Shown: one piece after another, positions 43,534-53,220 of the stretch | How the letters are laid out: each line of letters begins with the position of its first letter | Numbering within the stretch: position 1 is the first letter of the stretch | From: Saccharibacillus sp. CPCC 101409 | GTDB taxonomy: Bacteria; Bacillota; Bacilli; Paenibacillales; Paenibacillaceae | DNA: 64,000 nt | Direction: 5' to 3' | Assembly: GCF_030518235.1 (NCBI RefSeq) | Contig: NZ_JAULSA010000018.1 | Location: 1 to 64,000, forward strand | Translations under genes and position numbers: made by a program | Notes under the pieces: model-generated | Database searches by the model: none | What the model saw: only the letters and a program-made list of their open reading frames with translations | Told to the model about the DNA's origin: nothing

Positions 43534-44058
43534 ATGTTTACAATCATGATGTTGCTTACCGGAATGTTGTCTTCTCTTTCGATGCAGAACCCTGTTTCCG
43601 CTCCCGCTCCGCACGCCGCTTCTTCCGCCGTTTACGGCAGTGCCGTTCACGCGGCCGCCCTGGCTCCCGTTTATCCCGCCGGTTCGGGCGTGGAGAAGTT
43701 GAACGGACTTTCGCTCGACGATCGTCTCGACGACGTTAAAGCGCTCTACGGCGAACCGAACGATACCGCTCCCGCTTATATGTCCGGAGAAGAGTATCGG
43801 TTCGACAAAGCGAATGTCGGCGCCTATGAAGGATGGGTTTATTACATATCCGTTCCCGGCAGCGCGCAAGCTTTCGACCTGAACGGACGCAGTATCCGAA
43901 TGGATAAACTGGCGATTCTGGCGGCACTCGGCCAGCCGGATTTCTCGGCCGAAGACGGGTTCGGGTACGAACACGACGGCCAGGCGCTGAAGTTTTTTAT
44001 CGATCCGTCTAGCGGAGATGTACGCAGCGTGGAACTGTTCGACAGCGAATCGACCTGA
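43534..44058 (+). CDS. Exported protein of unknown function
   Basis: A 174-residue protein. The start at 43534 (MFTIMMLLTGMLSSLS) is set by AAAGG nine bases upstream; an ATG at 43525 has no spacing. A signal-like segment is followed by an Ala/Pro-rich stretch, then a compact domain from residue 55 (LNGLSLDDRLDDVKALYGEP, GFGYEHDGQALKFFID) resembling the DUF4309/SmpA-like domains of Bacillota lipoproteins, but without a lipobox. The family assignment is tentative. It is on the same strand as the YtxG- and YflT-like genes. Confidence 0.7.
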   Translation: MFTIMMLLTGMLSSLSMQNPVSAPAPHAASSAVYGSAVHAAALAPVYPAGSGVEKLNGLSLDDRLDDVKALYGEPNDTAPAYMSGEEYRFDKANVGAYEGWVYYISVPGSAQAFDLNGRSIRMDKLAILAALGQPDFSAEDGFGYEHDGQALKFFIDPSSGDVRSVELFDSEST

Positions 44059-44126
44059 ACAGGGAGATTCGCGGCGAACGGTCCGCGCTTTTTATTTGCG
44101 ACTTTCTATGACTTTCTATATTGTTT

Positions 44127-44152
44127 GTTTCAAAACGTTTGAAAACGGGTAA
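44127..44152 (+). promoter_or_regulatory. SigB-type promoter for the YflT-like gene
   Basis: GTTTCA, 14 bases, GGGTAA. The spacer includes part of a near-perfect dyad GTTTCAAA-ACGT-TTGAAAAC. Confidence 0.6.
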
Positions 44153-44204
44153 AATGAAATTTGTGTCCCATAAAACAGTCTTTATCAAAGGAGTGTGCGG
44201 AAAG

Positions 44205-44552
44205 ATGGATGCTTCCCAGACTAAAGCATACGCGAAAGTTGTCGAGAACGGCGTTCAAGCCGTCGAGACGATTCGGGAGCTCCGGATGACCGGCTATACC
44301 GGAGATCAGCTGTTTGTACTGGCTTACGATGAAGAGCAGACCGGCCGAACCGCGGAAGCGGCGGGAGCACAGCCGATTCTGTCGGAGCATGAACAGTCGG
44401 AATTGACCGGCACCCGTTGGCTGCGGCCGACTCCCGACGAGCTGCGTCGGAGGATTGAGGGGATGGGCTTTTCCGAAGCAGAATCCGGTTATTACGAACA
44501 ACAGCTTGAACAGGGCAAAGTCCTGGTCGTGGCTCTGACGTCCGCCGTCTGA
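44205..44552 (+). CDS. YflT-like general stress protein
   Basis: A 115-residue soluble protein of the heat-induced stress protein YflT family (GSP17M type), with the pattern VENGVQAVETIRELRMTGYTGDQLFVLAYDEEQT and a C-terminal KVLVVAL strand. The start at 44205 follows AAAGGAG; a longer frame from 44121 has no ribosome site. YflT is SigB-controlled in B. subtilis, and a SigB-like promoter lies here. Its biochemical role is unknown. Confidence 0.85.
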   Translation: MDASQTKAYAKVVENGVQAVETIRELRMTGYTGDQLFVLAYDEEQTGRTAEAAGAQPILSEHEQSELTGTRWLRPTPDELRRRIEGMGFSEAESGYYEQQLEQGKVLVVALTSAV

Positions 44553-44581
44553 GCAGACGCACCAGCAGCGACAAATTTGCG

Positions 44582-44600
44582 CCGCCGTTTCGGCGGTTTC
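44582..44600 (+). terminator. Hairpin after the YflT-like gene
   Basis: CCGCCG-TTT-CGGCGG followed by TTTC; a weak terminator. Confidence 0.5.
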
Positions 44601-44605
44601 AAGGT

Positions 44606-44646
44606 ATAGATAAGGAATGGGATTGCGAATCCCATTCCTTATCTAT
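44606..44646 (+). repeat. Perfect 19-bp inverted repeat
   Basis: ATAGATAAGGAATGGGATT (44606-44624), loop GCG, and its exact complement (44628-44646), followed by GTTTATGG. A long perfect hairpin lies 165 bases before the rsbY-like gene. It may be a bidirectional terminator insulating the module, but the T-run is poor. Confidence 0.65.
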
Positions 44647-44810
44647 GTTTATGGAATCTTTTACAGGAAGTAGATAAAGAGACTTTAGAAGGCCGGATTA
44701 AAGAGAGATTATAATCCGGAGAGGCCGCGGAGAGAACCGAAACGGCTGACTGAACGTTAACGCTTCATACCTTGAGTGTTGACAAGGTACTAGAGCAGAG
44801 GGAGAGGGTT

Positions 44811-45980
44811 ATGAAGATTCTAGTTGTCGACGACAATCCGACCAACGTCATTATTATTCGCGAAATTTTGAAAAAAGAAGATTACCGGAATATCGAGATT
44901 GCCGCCTCGGCGCGGGAAATGTTCGCCATTTTGGGCGTGAACGTACTCGATCCGCAGGTGAAAGCGAAAAATTCCGACATCGACCTGATCCTGCTGGATA
45001 TGATGATGCCGGAAATGGACGGAATCGAAGCCTGCCGGATCGTTCAGACTTACGAGCATCTGCGGGATATCCCGATCATAATGGTTACGGCGGTCGGCGA
45101 TTCGAAAAAGCTGGCCGAAGCGCTCGACGCGGGCGCCGGCGACTACGTCACGAAACCGATTAACAAAGTGGAACTGATGGCCCGTATCCGTTTGGCCCTG
45201 CGCTTGAAGATGGAGAAAGACTGGCACAACGAGCGCGATCAGCGCCTCCAGGAAGAACTCAAACTGGCTGCGCTCGTGCAAAACGCGGTGCTGAGCCTTC
45301 CGGTCAGCGACAACCGCATCGAAATCGACGCGCTTTACAAACCTTCGTTCGAGCTGGCCGGCGACCTGTATGCGTGGTACCCGCTCGGAGACGGCCGCTA
45401 CGGCATTATTCTGCTCGATATGATGGGACACGGGATCTCGTCGTCGCTGTTCTGCATGTTTATCGCGTCGGTGCTCAAGGATACGGTCATCACTTACGTC
45501 GATCCGGAGAAAGTCATTCAGGAACTGAACCGCCGCTTCAATCAGCTGCATATCGAGAATCAATTGATCCAATATTACTTTACGGCAATCTATATGGTCG
45601 TGGATACCCGCTTCAAGCGCATCGATTACGTAAACGCGGGCCATCCGCCGGGACTGTTGTTTCGCGAAGACGGCGAAGTGGTCAAGCTGGAACGCTCGTC
45701 GTACCCGGTCGGCTTGTTCGATCGCATCGACGCGGAGCCGCGCACCGTTTCTTACGAAGGAGAAGGCCATCTTGCGCTGTATACCGACGGTCTGCTGGAA
45801 GCGGTGGACGGGGAGCAGGAAGAACAGTTGGATTTCCTGATCAGCCATCTGCGGGGCGGACATACATTCGATAAAGTGCAGATGCAGGAAGTCTTTTTCG
45901 AAGAAGCGGATCCGAACGCCGAACAGGCCGACGATAAATGCCTGGTCTGGATTTCGTTGAAAGAGGGAGCGGCTGAATAG
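44811..45980 (+). CDS. rsbY: Receiver-PP2C phosphatase (RsbY-like)
   Basis: A 389-residue response regulator: receiver domain (VVDDNPTN, acceptor D63 in [17 protein letters not shown]) joined to a SpoIIE/PP2C phosphatase domain (FELAGDLYAWYPLGDGRYG, LLDMMGHGISSSL, LALYTDGLLEA). In the B. cereus group, RsbY with this architecture dephosphorylates RsbV when phosphorylated by RsbK, which frees SigB. Here it is directly followed by an RsbK-like kinase, with rsbVW-sigB 6 kb downstream. The start at 44811 follows GAGGGAGAGG; a GTG-type start at 44772 is less likely. The symbol rests on architecture and context. Confidence 0.85.
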   Translation: MKILVVDDNPTNVIIIREILKKEDYRNIEIAASAREMFAILGVNVLDPQVKAKNSDIDLILLDMMMPEMDGIEACRIVQTYEHLRDIPIIMVTAVGDSKKLAEALDAGAGDYVTKPINKVELMARIRLALRLKMEKDWHNERDQRLQEELKLAALVQNAVLSLPVSDNRIEIDALYKPSFELAGDLYAWYPLGDGRYGIILLDMMGHGISSSLFCMFIASVLKDTVITYVDPEKVIQELNRRFNQLHIENQLIQYYFTAIYMVVDTRFKRIDYVNAGHPPGLLFREDGEVVKLERSSYPVGLFDRIDAEPRTVSYEGEGHLALYTDGLLEAVDGEQEEQLDFLISHLRGGHTFDKVQMQEVFFEEADPNAEQADDKCLVWISLKEGAAE

Positions 45981-48900
45981 ATGAAAATAAAGACCAAACT
46001 GGTCGCGGGATTCAGCGCGCTGCTGATTATTATGCTTGCGTTGTCGCTGGTGAGCTACGACCGGATGAATTACATGAACAAGCAGATCGACCGCGTGTAT
46101 CAGGAACGATATATGAAAGTCCGCTACAGCAGCGGGATGCGCGGAGAAGTCAACAATATCGCGACTGAACTCGCCAATCAAATGCTGGACGCCCGTTCGG
46201 GCGATTTGTCCGACAGCCGGGTGACGATCGAGAATTCGAAGCAGCGCGCCGAAAAGTACTGGGATTTGATCGTTGCCGAGAAAGGTTCTTCGGAAGAGCG
46301 GCGCCTGGTGCAGAACGTCGAGAGCGCCTGGAACAACTTCTCCGATTACGAAGCCGATTTGATGCAGCTGCTTGAAAACGGGGATACCCAGCAGGCGCAA
46401 TCTTACCGGAATTCGACAGGGATTTCGCTCCAGCGGGAAGCGCTCGGCGCGCTGAACGAACTGGCTACTTATCAGGATTTGCAGATCGAAGAGGAAGTAG
46501 CCGACGTTACGGCCGCTTATCAGCGTTCGGTACAGATTACCGCCATTTTCCTCGCTGTAGGCCTGCTGCTCGGACTCGGCATTATGATGTGGGTGATTCC
46601 GAGCGTTACCAGAGGCCTCGGCACGGTATCGATGATGATTTCCGGCTTCGGCAAAGGCAAACTTAAAGCCATCCGCCGGATCAAAGTCAAATCCAAAGAC
46701 GAAATCGGCGAAGTAGCGCGCGTGTTCCAGCGAATGGCCGAAGATATCGAAGAAAAGCAGCAGATCGAGCGTACGTATATGGAAGCCCAGAACAATCAAG
46801 CCTGGATCAATTCCAATATGGCGCGCATTACCGATGTATTCAAAGGCGTCATGTCGCTGGAAAAAGTCTCGCAAATGTTCGTCAGCGAATTCACGCCGAT
46901 CCTGGGCGCCGAATATGGAGCCTTGTATTTGGTGGATATGAAGAATGCGAACGAACTTAATCTGTACGGCTCCTATGCGTTCGAAAACGATTCACGCGCC
47001 AAAAAGTCGTTCCATATCGGCGAAGGACTGTTGGGCCAAGCCGCGGCGGACCTCCGTCCGATCGTACTGAGCGAAGCCTCGCAGCAGTATATCGAGATCC
47101 GCTCGGCGCTTGGCGAAGACAAATCTTCGCAGATTATGATCTACCCGATCGTGGTGGAAGAAGAACTGATCGGCGTGCTGGAGATCGCTTCCCTGTCGAC
47201 TTTCAGCGAACTTCAGCGCCAGCTGCTGGAGCAGCTGGCGGTCAATCTGGGCGTAATTCTGAACAACATCAAAGGCCGTCTGCGGGTCGAGGAACTGCTG
47301 CGCGAATCCCAGGCGCTGACCGAGGAGCTGCAGTGCCAGTCCGAAGAGCTTCAAACCCAGCAGGAAGAACTCAAGCGTTCGAACGAAAGCCTCGAAGCGC
47401 AGACCGGAGCGCTCAAGCAGTCGGAAGAACTGCTGCAGCGGCAGCAGGAAGAACTGGAGCATTTCAATACCGAGCTGATCGCCAAGACGCGGGCGCTCGA
47501 AGAGCAGGTGCACGAGACCGAAGAAAAGAACCGCGAAGTCGAAGCGGCCCGCGTTCAGCTCGAACGCCAGACGATGCAGCTCGCCGTTTCGAGCAAATAC
47601 AAATCCGAATTCCTGGCCAATATGTCGCATGAGCTGCGCACGCCGCTCAACAGCCTGCTGATCCTGTCGCAGCTGCTGGCCGAGAACAAAGACGGCAATC
47701 TGGCTCCGAAGCAGGTCGAATACGCCCAGACGATCTATATGTCCGGAGCGGACCTGCTCAAGATGATCGACGAGATTCTCGATCTGTCCAAAGTCGACGC
47801 GGGCAAGATGGAAATCAACCGCGAATCGGTTCCGTTCGGCGAGATTACTTCGTTCGTCCACAGCAATTTTGCCGCGGTCGCGGACAAAAAAGGCGTCGAC
47901 CTGAAGATCGAACTGGACGAAAGCGCCCTGCCGAAAACGCTGATCACGGACGGTCACCGTCTCAAGCAGGTACTGCGCAATTTGCTTTCGAACGCATTCA
48001 AGTTTACTTCGGACGGTTCCGTCACCTTCCGGGTTCGCGAAGCCCTGCCGGAGCAGCTGCCCGACTATCTGGAGAAGAAACGCAAGTTCGTCGAGTTTTC
48101 CGTTGTCGATACCGGGATCGGCATCCCGGCGGACAAGATGGATATCATCTTCGAGGCGTTCCAGCAGGTGGACGGAACGACGAGCCGCAAGTACGGCGGA
48201 ACCGGTCTCGGCCTGTCGATCAGCCGCGAGCTGGCCAAGCTGCTCGGCGGCGGAATCGAGCTGGCGTCCAAAGAAGGAGAAGGCAGCCGGTTTACGCTGT
48301 ATATTCCGAAGCTGACGGCTTATGCGACGGCGGGAGAAGACGCGGCCAGACCGGAAGAACTGTATCCGTACGATCTGCGCGAAGAGCAGCCGCTGCCGCG
48401 CCGCGCCAAGCCGGCTTCCGTGCAGCCCCTGGAGCCCAAAGCGCAGCCGGCGGAGATCGAGGACGACCGCGACAGCATCGCTCCGCAGGACAAAGTACTG
48501 CTGATTATCGAGGACGATCCGAAGTTCGCCGTGATCCTGCGCGATATGGCCCGGGCCAACGGCTTCAAAGCGCTGGTGGAAGTCCAGGGCGATACGGGGC
48601 TGGAAACGGCCAAGAGCCGGATTCCGGACGCCGTCATTCTCGATATCCAGCTGCCGGTCATCGACGGCTGGACGATTCTGAGCGAGCTGAAAAGCAACTC
48701 GGAGACGCGGCATATTCCGGTTCACGTCGTGTCGGTCGTCGACGATGTGAAGCAGGGACTGATGATGGGCGCGATCGCTTATCTCAAAAAGCCGGCCAGC
48801 AAAGACGGACTGGAGCGGGCGTTCTCTTATATCGGATCGTATGCGGAGAAAGGCATGAAGCATCTGCTGATCGTCGAAGACGACGAAGTACAGCGCAAAG

Positions 48901-49661
48901 CGATCATCGAACTGATCGGTCACGACGACGTGGCGATCAAAGCCGTGGGCACCGGCACGCAGGCTCTTGAAGAACTGCAGCGCCATCGGTATGATTGTAT
49001 GGTGCTCGATCTGATGCTGACCGATATGACCGGCTTCGAGATGCTGGACCGCATTCGCGAAGACGAGCGGCTGCGCGATCTGCCGATCATTATTTATACG
49101 GGCAAAGACCTCGACTCCAAAGAAGAGACCCGCTTGAGACAATACGCGGAGTCGATCATCGTCAAGGACGTCAAGTCGCCCGAGCGCCTTCTCGACGAAA
49201 CGACGCTGTTCCTGCACCGGGTGGAAGCGGATCTGCCGGAAGACAAGCGCAAGATCCTGCAGAAGCTTCATAATAAAGAAACGCTGTTCGAAGGCAAAAA
49301 AATTCTGCTGGTCGACGACGACGTCCGAAATGTGTTCGCGCTCTCCAGCGTGCTCGAAAGCTACCGGATGGACGTGACCTTCGCCGAGAACGGCCGCGAA
49401 GCGATCGAGATGCTGGCCGACCGGAACGATTTCGACCTGATCCTGATGGATATGATGATGCCGGAAATGGACGGCTACGAAGCGATGCGCCGCATCCGGC
49501 AGATGCCGGAGTTCGAGAAGATTCCGATTATCGCGCTCACCGCCAAAGCCATGAAAGAAGACCGCAGCAAGTGTATCGAAGCGGGAGCATCGGATTATGT
49601 CAAAAAACCGATTCAGACCGAGCAGCTTCTTTCGCTTATGCGGGTCTGGTTGTATTCGTAA
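45981..49661 (+). CDS. rsbK: Hybrid sensor kinase with three receivers (RsbK-like)
   Basis: A 1226-residue membrane kinase. TM1 (residues 8-27), a helical extracytoplasmic sensor of the 4HB/CHASE3 kind (28-185), TM2 (188-210), HAMP, GAF (about 290-430), a Gln/Glu-rich coiled coil, HisKA with H550 ([11 protein letters not shown]), HATPase_c ([16 protein letters not shown]) and three receivers with acceptors D888, D1010 and D1157. It starts on the base after the rsbY stop. In the B. cereus group RsbK phosphorylates RsbY; its extra receivers and its methylation by RsbM tune the output. Three receivers is a large number. Confidence 0.85.
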   Translation: MKIKTKLVAGFSALLIIMLALSLVSYDRMNYMNKQIDRVYQERYMKVRYSSGMRGEVNNIATELANQMLDARSGDLSDSRVTIENSKQRAEKYWDLIVAEKGSSEERRLVQNVESAWNNFSDYEADLMQLLENGDTQQAQSYRNSTGISLQREALGALNELATYQDLQIEEEVADVTAAYQRSVQITAIFLAVGLLLGLGIMMWVIPSVTRGLGTVSMMISGFGKGKLKAIRRIKVKSKDEIGEVARVFQRMAEDIEEKQQIERTYMEAQNNQAWINSNMARITDVFKGVMSLEKVSQMFVSEFTPILGAEYGALYLVDMKNANELNLYGSYAFENDSRAKKSFHIGEGLLGQAAADLRPIVLSEASQQYIEIRSALGEDKSSQIMIYPIVVEEELIGVLEIASLSTFSELQRQLLEQLAVNLGVILNNIKGRLRVEELLRESQALTEELQCQSEELQTQQEELKRSNESLEAQTGALKQSEELLQRQQEELEHFNTELIAKTRALEEQVHETEEKNREVEAARVQLERQTMQLAVSSKYKSEFLANMSHELRTPLNSLLILSQLLAENKDGNLAPKQVEYAQTIYMSGADLLKMIDEILDLSKVDAGKMEINRESVPFGEITSFVHSNFAAVADKKGVDLKIELDESALPKTLITDGHRLKQVLRNLLSNAFKFTSDGSVTFRVREALPEQLPDYLEKKRKFVEFSVVDTGIGIPADKMDIIFEAFQQVDGTTSRKYGGTGLGLSISRELAKLLGGGIELASKEGEGSRFTLYIPKLTAYATAGEDAARPEELYPYDLREEQPLPRRAKPASVQPLEPKAQPAEIEDDRDSIAPQDKVLLIIEDDPKFAVILRDMARANGFKALVEVQGDTGLETAKSRIPDAVILDIQLPVIDGWTILSELKSNSETRHIPVHVVSVVDDVKQGLMMGAIAYLKKPASKDGLERAFSYIGSYAEKGMKHLLIVEDDEVQRKAIIELIGHDDVAIKAVGTGTQALEELQRHRYDCMVLDLMLTDMTGFEMLDRIREDERLRDLPIIIYTGKDLDSKEETRLRQYAESIIVKDVKSPERLLDETTLFLHRVEADLPEDKRKILQKLHNKETLFEGKKILLVDDDVRNVFALSSVLESYRMDVTFAENGREAIEMLADRNDFDLILMDMMMPEMDGYEAMRRIRQMPEFEKIPIIALTAKAMKEDRSKCIEAGASDYVKKPIQTEQLLSLMRVWLYS

Positions 49662-49723
49662 GCCGAAAGTTTGGGTAATAAACTTAGATTAAGGACGATT
49701 TTCTACACATCGGGGTTGAACTT

Positions 49724-50596
49724 ATGTCATCCAACGACTATCAAGAAATTACGCTGTCCGAAACCGAGGGTCTCGATGTAAACGAACGGGAAGCGATCGA
49801 AACGGATCTGCTGCTCGAAGGCGTGCATCGCATGTATGGCTACGATTTCCGCAATTACGCGAAGCCTTCGCTGCTGCGGCGAATCTGGCACCACGTCCAT
49901 TCGGAGGGTTTGCAGACGATCTCGCAGCTTCAAGGCAAAGTGCTGCACGATCGCTCCTGCTTCGAACGCATGGTACAAAGCCTGTCGATCCCGGTAACGG
50001 AGATGTTCCGCGATCCCGAGCTGTTCCGCACGTTTCGGAAAGAAGTGGTGCCGATCCTGCGCACTTATCCGTATATCCGAATCTGGCACGCCGGTTGTTC
50101 GACCGGCGAAGAAGTCTATTCGATGGCTATCCTGCTGCACGAAGAAGGGCTGTACGACAAGGCGCGCATTTATGCGACCGATATGAACGACCGTTCGCTT
50201 CAGCAGGCCAAAGAAGGCATTTACGGCATCGAGAAGATGAAGCTGTATACCAAGAATTATCTGGAAGCCGGCGGAACGCAGTCGTTTTCCGACTACTATA
50301 CGGCCAAATACAATTCCGTTATGTTCCAGCCGTTTCTGCGCAAGAATATCATCTTTGCGGAACACAATCTGGCGACGGACCGTTCCTTTAACGAATTCAA
50401 CGTCATTTTTTGCCGCAACGTCATGATTTACTTTAACGACACGCTCCGGGATCAGGTGCATGGACTGTTCTACGAAAGTCTCAGCCGGTTTGGGATTCTG
50501 GTGCTGGGGTCCAAAGAGTCCATTCACTTTACCCGTTTCAGCGAATGCTACGAGCAGCTGGACCGGGTCGAAAAGATTTACCGGAAGATTAAATAG
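49724..50596 (+). CDS. rsbM: CheR-type methyltransferase (RsbM-like)
   Basis: A 290-residue SAM-dependent glutamate methyltransferase: N-terminal CheR helical domain ([17 protein letters not shown]), SAM site [19 protein letters not shown], and CheR motifs FCRNVMIYF and LGSKESIHF. No CheB, chemoreceptor or flagellar gene is nearby. Position just after the RsbK-like gene matches B. cereus RsbM, which methylates RsbK and keeps SigB activity low; methylation of RsbK here is inference. GGGGTTG-type ribosome site is weak. Confidence 0.82.
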   Translation: MSSNDYQEITLSETEGLDVNEREAIETDLLLEGVHRMYGYDFRNYAKPSLLRRIWHHVHSEGLQTISQLQGKVLHDRSCFERMVQSLSIPVTEMFRDPELFRTFRKEVVPILRTYPYIRIWHAGCSTGEEVYSMAILLHEEGLYDKARIYATDMNDRSLQQAKEGIYGIEKMKLYTKNYLEAGGTQSFSDYYTAKYNSVMFQPFLRKNIIFAEHNLATDRSFNEFNVIFCRNVMIYFNDTLRDQVHGLFYESLSRFGILVLGSKESIHFTRFSECYEQLDRVEKIYRKIK

Positions 50597-50616
50597 AAAG
50601 TGTGGGGGACTCCATC

Positions 50617-52272
50617 GTGGTTCAAGAGCCGATTCATATCCTGCTGGTCGACGACCGTCCGGAAAACTTGCTCGCTTTGGAAGCCGTACTGGGCAGCGAG
50701 CGTTATACGCTCGTAAAAGCGACTTCGGGGGAAGAAGCGCTGCGCTGCCTGCTTAAAGACGAATTCGCGGTTATCGTCCTGGATGTTCAGATGCCCGGCA
50801 TGGACGGGATCGAAACCGCGAAGCTCGTCAAGGCCAGAGAGAAGACCAAGGATATTCCGATCATCTTCATCTCCGCCAACAGCAAAGAGTCCGAGCACTT
50901 GTTTGCCGGCTACTCGGCGGGCGCGATCGACTATATGGTCAAACCTTTCATCCCTCAGATTTTGAAATCCAAGATCGAGGGCTTTGTCAGCATGTACCTG
51001 GCCAATAAACGGCTCAAGGACCAGACAGCCCTGCTGCATCAGAAGACGCAGGAACTGGAGAAGATCAACGAAGAACTGGTCAAAGCCAAAGAAGCGGCGG
51101 AAATCGCGGCCAAAGCGAAAACGGAGTTCCTGGCGATGATGAGCCACGAAATCCGGACGCCGATGAACGGCGTAATCGGGATGATCGATCTGCTGATGGA
51201 AACGGAACTGAAGCCGGAGCAGAAAGAGTATACGGAGATTATCCGTGGAAGCGCGGACGCGCTCGTTACGGTCATCAACGATATTCTGGACTTTACCAAG
51301 ATGGAATCGGGAAAAATGGAGCTTGAAGAGCATCCGTTCGAACTGAAGACCTGTATCGGCGAAGTATTCAATCTGTTTACGATGGAGACCGCGCGCAAAA
51401 ATCTGGAGATGGTTTATTTTACCGAGGAATCGGTGCCCGAGCTGCTTTACGGAGACATGGCGCGCCTTCGGCAGGTGCTGATTAACCTGGTTGCGAACGC
51501 GGTGAAGTTTACCGAACGCGGCGGGATTTACCTGGTCGTATCCAGAAGACAGGAGATCGACGGACGGCTTACACTGGAATTCGCCGTCAAAGATACGGGC
51601 ATCGGCATTTCGCCGGACAAGATCAACCGTTTGTTCCAGCCTTTCTCGCAGCTCGATTCTTCGATGACGAGAAAGTACGGCGGAACGGGCCTCGGACTTG
51701 CCATCTGCAAAACGCTGGTCGAAATGATGGGCGGCGATATCCGGGTGGAAGCGATGGACGAAGGCGGAGCCACTTTTATTTTTACGATCCAGGTGCAAAG
51801 CTTTCAGCCCGAAGATCCTTTGCCGTTTCGGAACGAGGAATTTCCGGGCCTGCGGGAAGAAGCGGGCGTACCGGCTTCCGTATTGATTGTGGACGATCAT
51901 CCGGTCAACCGGAAACTGATGGTCAGCATGCTGCAAAAATTGGGAATCGAAGCCGACGCGGCGGAAAACGGCGAAGAAGCGCTGGAAAGAGCCAGTCTGG
52001 TGCGGTACGATTACGTCTTTATGGATCTGCAAATGCCGGTGATGGACGGACTTGAAGCGACCCGCAGGCTCCGCGCCCGTTTGGGGGAAGAAGACTGTCC
52101 GGTGATCGTTGCCATGACGGCCAACGTAATGAACGATATCCAGGCGCGCTGCCGGGAAGCGGGGATGGACGATTATATCAGCAAGCCGGTCAAGATGACC
52201 AGCGTGAAGCAGGCGCTCGCCCGTCACGCGGTGTCGGAACGTTCTTACCGGGTTCGCAAGGCTGCTCCCTGA
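50617..52272 (+). CDS. REC-kinase-REC hybrid protein
   Basis: A 551-residue soluble protein: N-terminal receiver (D56 in [13 protein letters not shown]), coiled coil, HisKA with H177 ([11 protein letters not shown]), HATPase_c ([17 protein letters not shown]) and a C-terminal receiver (D470 in [12 protein letters not shown]). It has no membrane part, so it must take its input by phosphotransfer or protein contact, most simply from the neighbouring RsbK-like kinase. GTG at 50617 is preferred because GGGGGA is eight bases upstream; GTG 50602 opens the frame. It is the last gene before rsbV and not part of the known B. cereus RsbKYM set. Confidence 0.88.
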   Translation: MVQEPIHILLVDDRPENLLALEAVLGSERYTLVKATSGEEALRCLLKDEFAVIVLDVQMPGMDGIETAKLVKAREKTKDIPIIFISANSKESEHLFAGYSAGAIDYMVKPFIPQILKSKIEGFVSMYLANKRLKDQTALLHQKTQELEKINEELVKAKEAAEIAAKAKTEFLAMMSHEIRTPMNGVIGMIDLLMETELKPEQKEYTEIIRGSADALVTVINDILDFTKMESGKMELEEHPFELKTCIGEVFNLFTMETARKNLEMVYFTEESVPELLYGDMARLRQVLINLVANAVKFTERGGIYLVVSRRQEIDGRLTLEFAVKDTGIGISPDKINRLFQPFSQLDSSMTRKYGGTGLGLAICKTLVEMMGGDIRVEAMDEGGATFIFTIQVQSFQPEDPLPFRNEEFPGLREEAGVPASVLIVDDHPVNRKLMVSMLQKLGIEADAAENGEEALERASLVRYDYVFMDLQMPVMDGLEATRRLRARLGEEDCPVIVAMTANVMNDIQARCREAGMDDYISKPVKMTSVKQALARHAVSERSYRVRKAAP

Positions 52273-52346
52273 TTTTTAGCAATCGGGGCGGCGGCTTTGT
52301 TGTGTTTGGACCCCCAAAGATGATACCTTTAATTAAGGATGCCGGA

Positions 52347-52372
52347 GTTTCAATTGCTTGGTTTAGGTTTAA
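52347..52372 (+). promoter_or_regulatory. rsbV: SigB-type promoter of rsbV (autoregulation)
   Basis: GTTTCA, 14 bases, GTTTAA, 36 bases before rsbV. The -10 is degenerate, but -35 and spacing equal the other sites. In Bacillus the rsbVW-sigB genes are SigB-autoregulated. Confidence 0.45.
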
Positions 52373-52407
52373 TAAGCTTAGAAAACATTTTTTTAGGGAG
52401 AATGTCT

Positions 52408-52746
52408 ATGACCACACACAAAAGTGATAAGTTTAATGCCAGAACGGTTTCCGAAGAAGGCAAAAGTATCGTTTATTTGACGGGGGAACTCGATTTATCC
52501 GTAGCTCCGGACTTTCGCCTTGTAATGGAGCCTCTGGTAGGGGATTCCGACGTCGATTTGGTAATCAATTTGCAAGAATTGAAGTACATCGACAGTACGG
52601 GGATTGGGATTCTGTTGTCTATCTTGAAAGCCCGGCATTCGATGAATGCGTCTTTCAGCGTCGAAGAAGTGCCGACACAAATTCAAAAGCTGTTCGATAT
52701 GACAGGCATCGCCAAGTTTTTTGCGCCCCAGGAGAATTCCCAATAG
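52408..52746 (+). CDS. rsbV: Anti-anti-sigma factor RsbV
   Basis: A 112-residue STAS-domain protein. The phosphorylatable serine is S63 in YIDSTGIGILLS. Unphosphorylated RsbV binds RsbW and releases SigB. The start at 52408 follows AGGGAG by seven bases; ATG 52402 is too close. Next gene is rsbW, 18 bases away. Dephosphorylation is predicted to come from the RsbY-like phosphatase upstream. Confidence 0.93.
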   Translation: MTTHKSDKFNARTVSEEGKSIVYLTGELDLSVAPDFRLVMEPLVGDSDVDLVINLQELKYIDSTGIGILLSILKARHSMNASFSVEEVPTQIQKLFDMTGIAKFFAPQENSQ

Positions 52747-52764
52747 GAAAGGATCGAACAACGC

Positions 52765-53220
52765 ATGAAAGCAGATCAAACCGTTACCCTCAACTTACCG
52801 GCTACGGCCGACTACGTGGATATTGTAAGGCTTAATCTGTACGGAATCGCGTCCAAGATGGGTTTCTCCTACGAAGACATCGAGGACATGAAGGTTGCCG
52901 TATCGGAAGCCTGCAACAACTCCGTTTTATACGCTTACGGACAGGAAGGAGGATTAGTTGAAGTCCTTTTTCAAGTCAACGGCGAAGAGCTTTCCATCAC
53001 AGTTAAGGACGAAGGCGTGAGCTTTGCGCTTCCGCAGCAGAATTCTTCCGAAAATGCTCCAACCCTGCACGAAAAAGAACTGCATGACGTGGAAATCGGC
53101 GGGCTCGGTTTCTATCTGATGCAGGCTCTTATGGACGACGTCAGCGTCGTCAGCGAGAGCGGAAAAGGCACGCAGGTCGTTCTGACCAAGCGTCTCACCA
53201 GGAGTGAGGAGAAAGTATGA
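52765..53220 (+). CDS. rsbW: Anti-sigma factor / serine kinase RsbW
   Basis: A 151-residue GHKL kinase that binds SigB and phosphorylates RsbV. N box region MKVAVSEACNNSVLYAY, G1 VKDEGVSF and G2 GGLGFYLMQAL are intact. AGGAAAGG precedes the ATG. The stop overlaps the sigB start (ATGA), giving the coupled synthesis usual for an anti-sigma/sigma pair. Confidence 0.95.
   Translation: MKADQTVTLNLPATADYVDIVRLNLYGIASKMGFSYEDIEDMKVAVSEACNNSVLYAYGQEGGLVEVLFQVNGEELSITVKDEGVSFALPQQNSSENAPTLHEKELHDVEIGGLGFYLMQALMDDVSVVSESGKGTQVVLTKRLTRSEEKV

Noticed and set aside
46992-49271. Antisense 759-codon open frame opposite the RsbK-like gene
   Set aside because: Shadow frame; the plus strand has a full domain series with conserved catalytic residues.
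49724-50596. Chemotaxis CheR
   Set aside because: No chemoreceptor, CheB, CheA or flagellar gene is near; its place after an RsbK-like kinase fits RsbM better.
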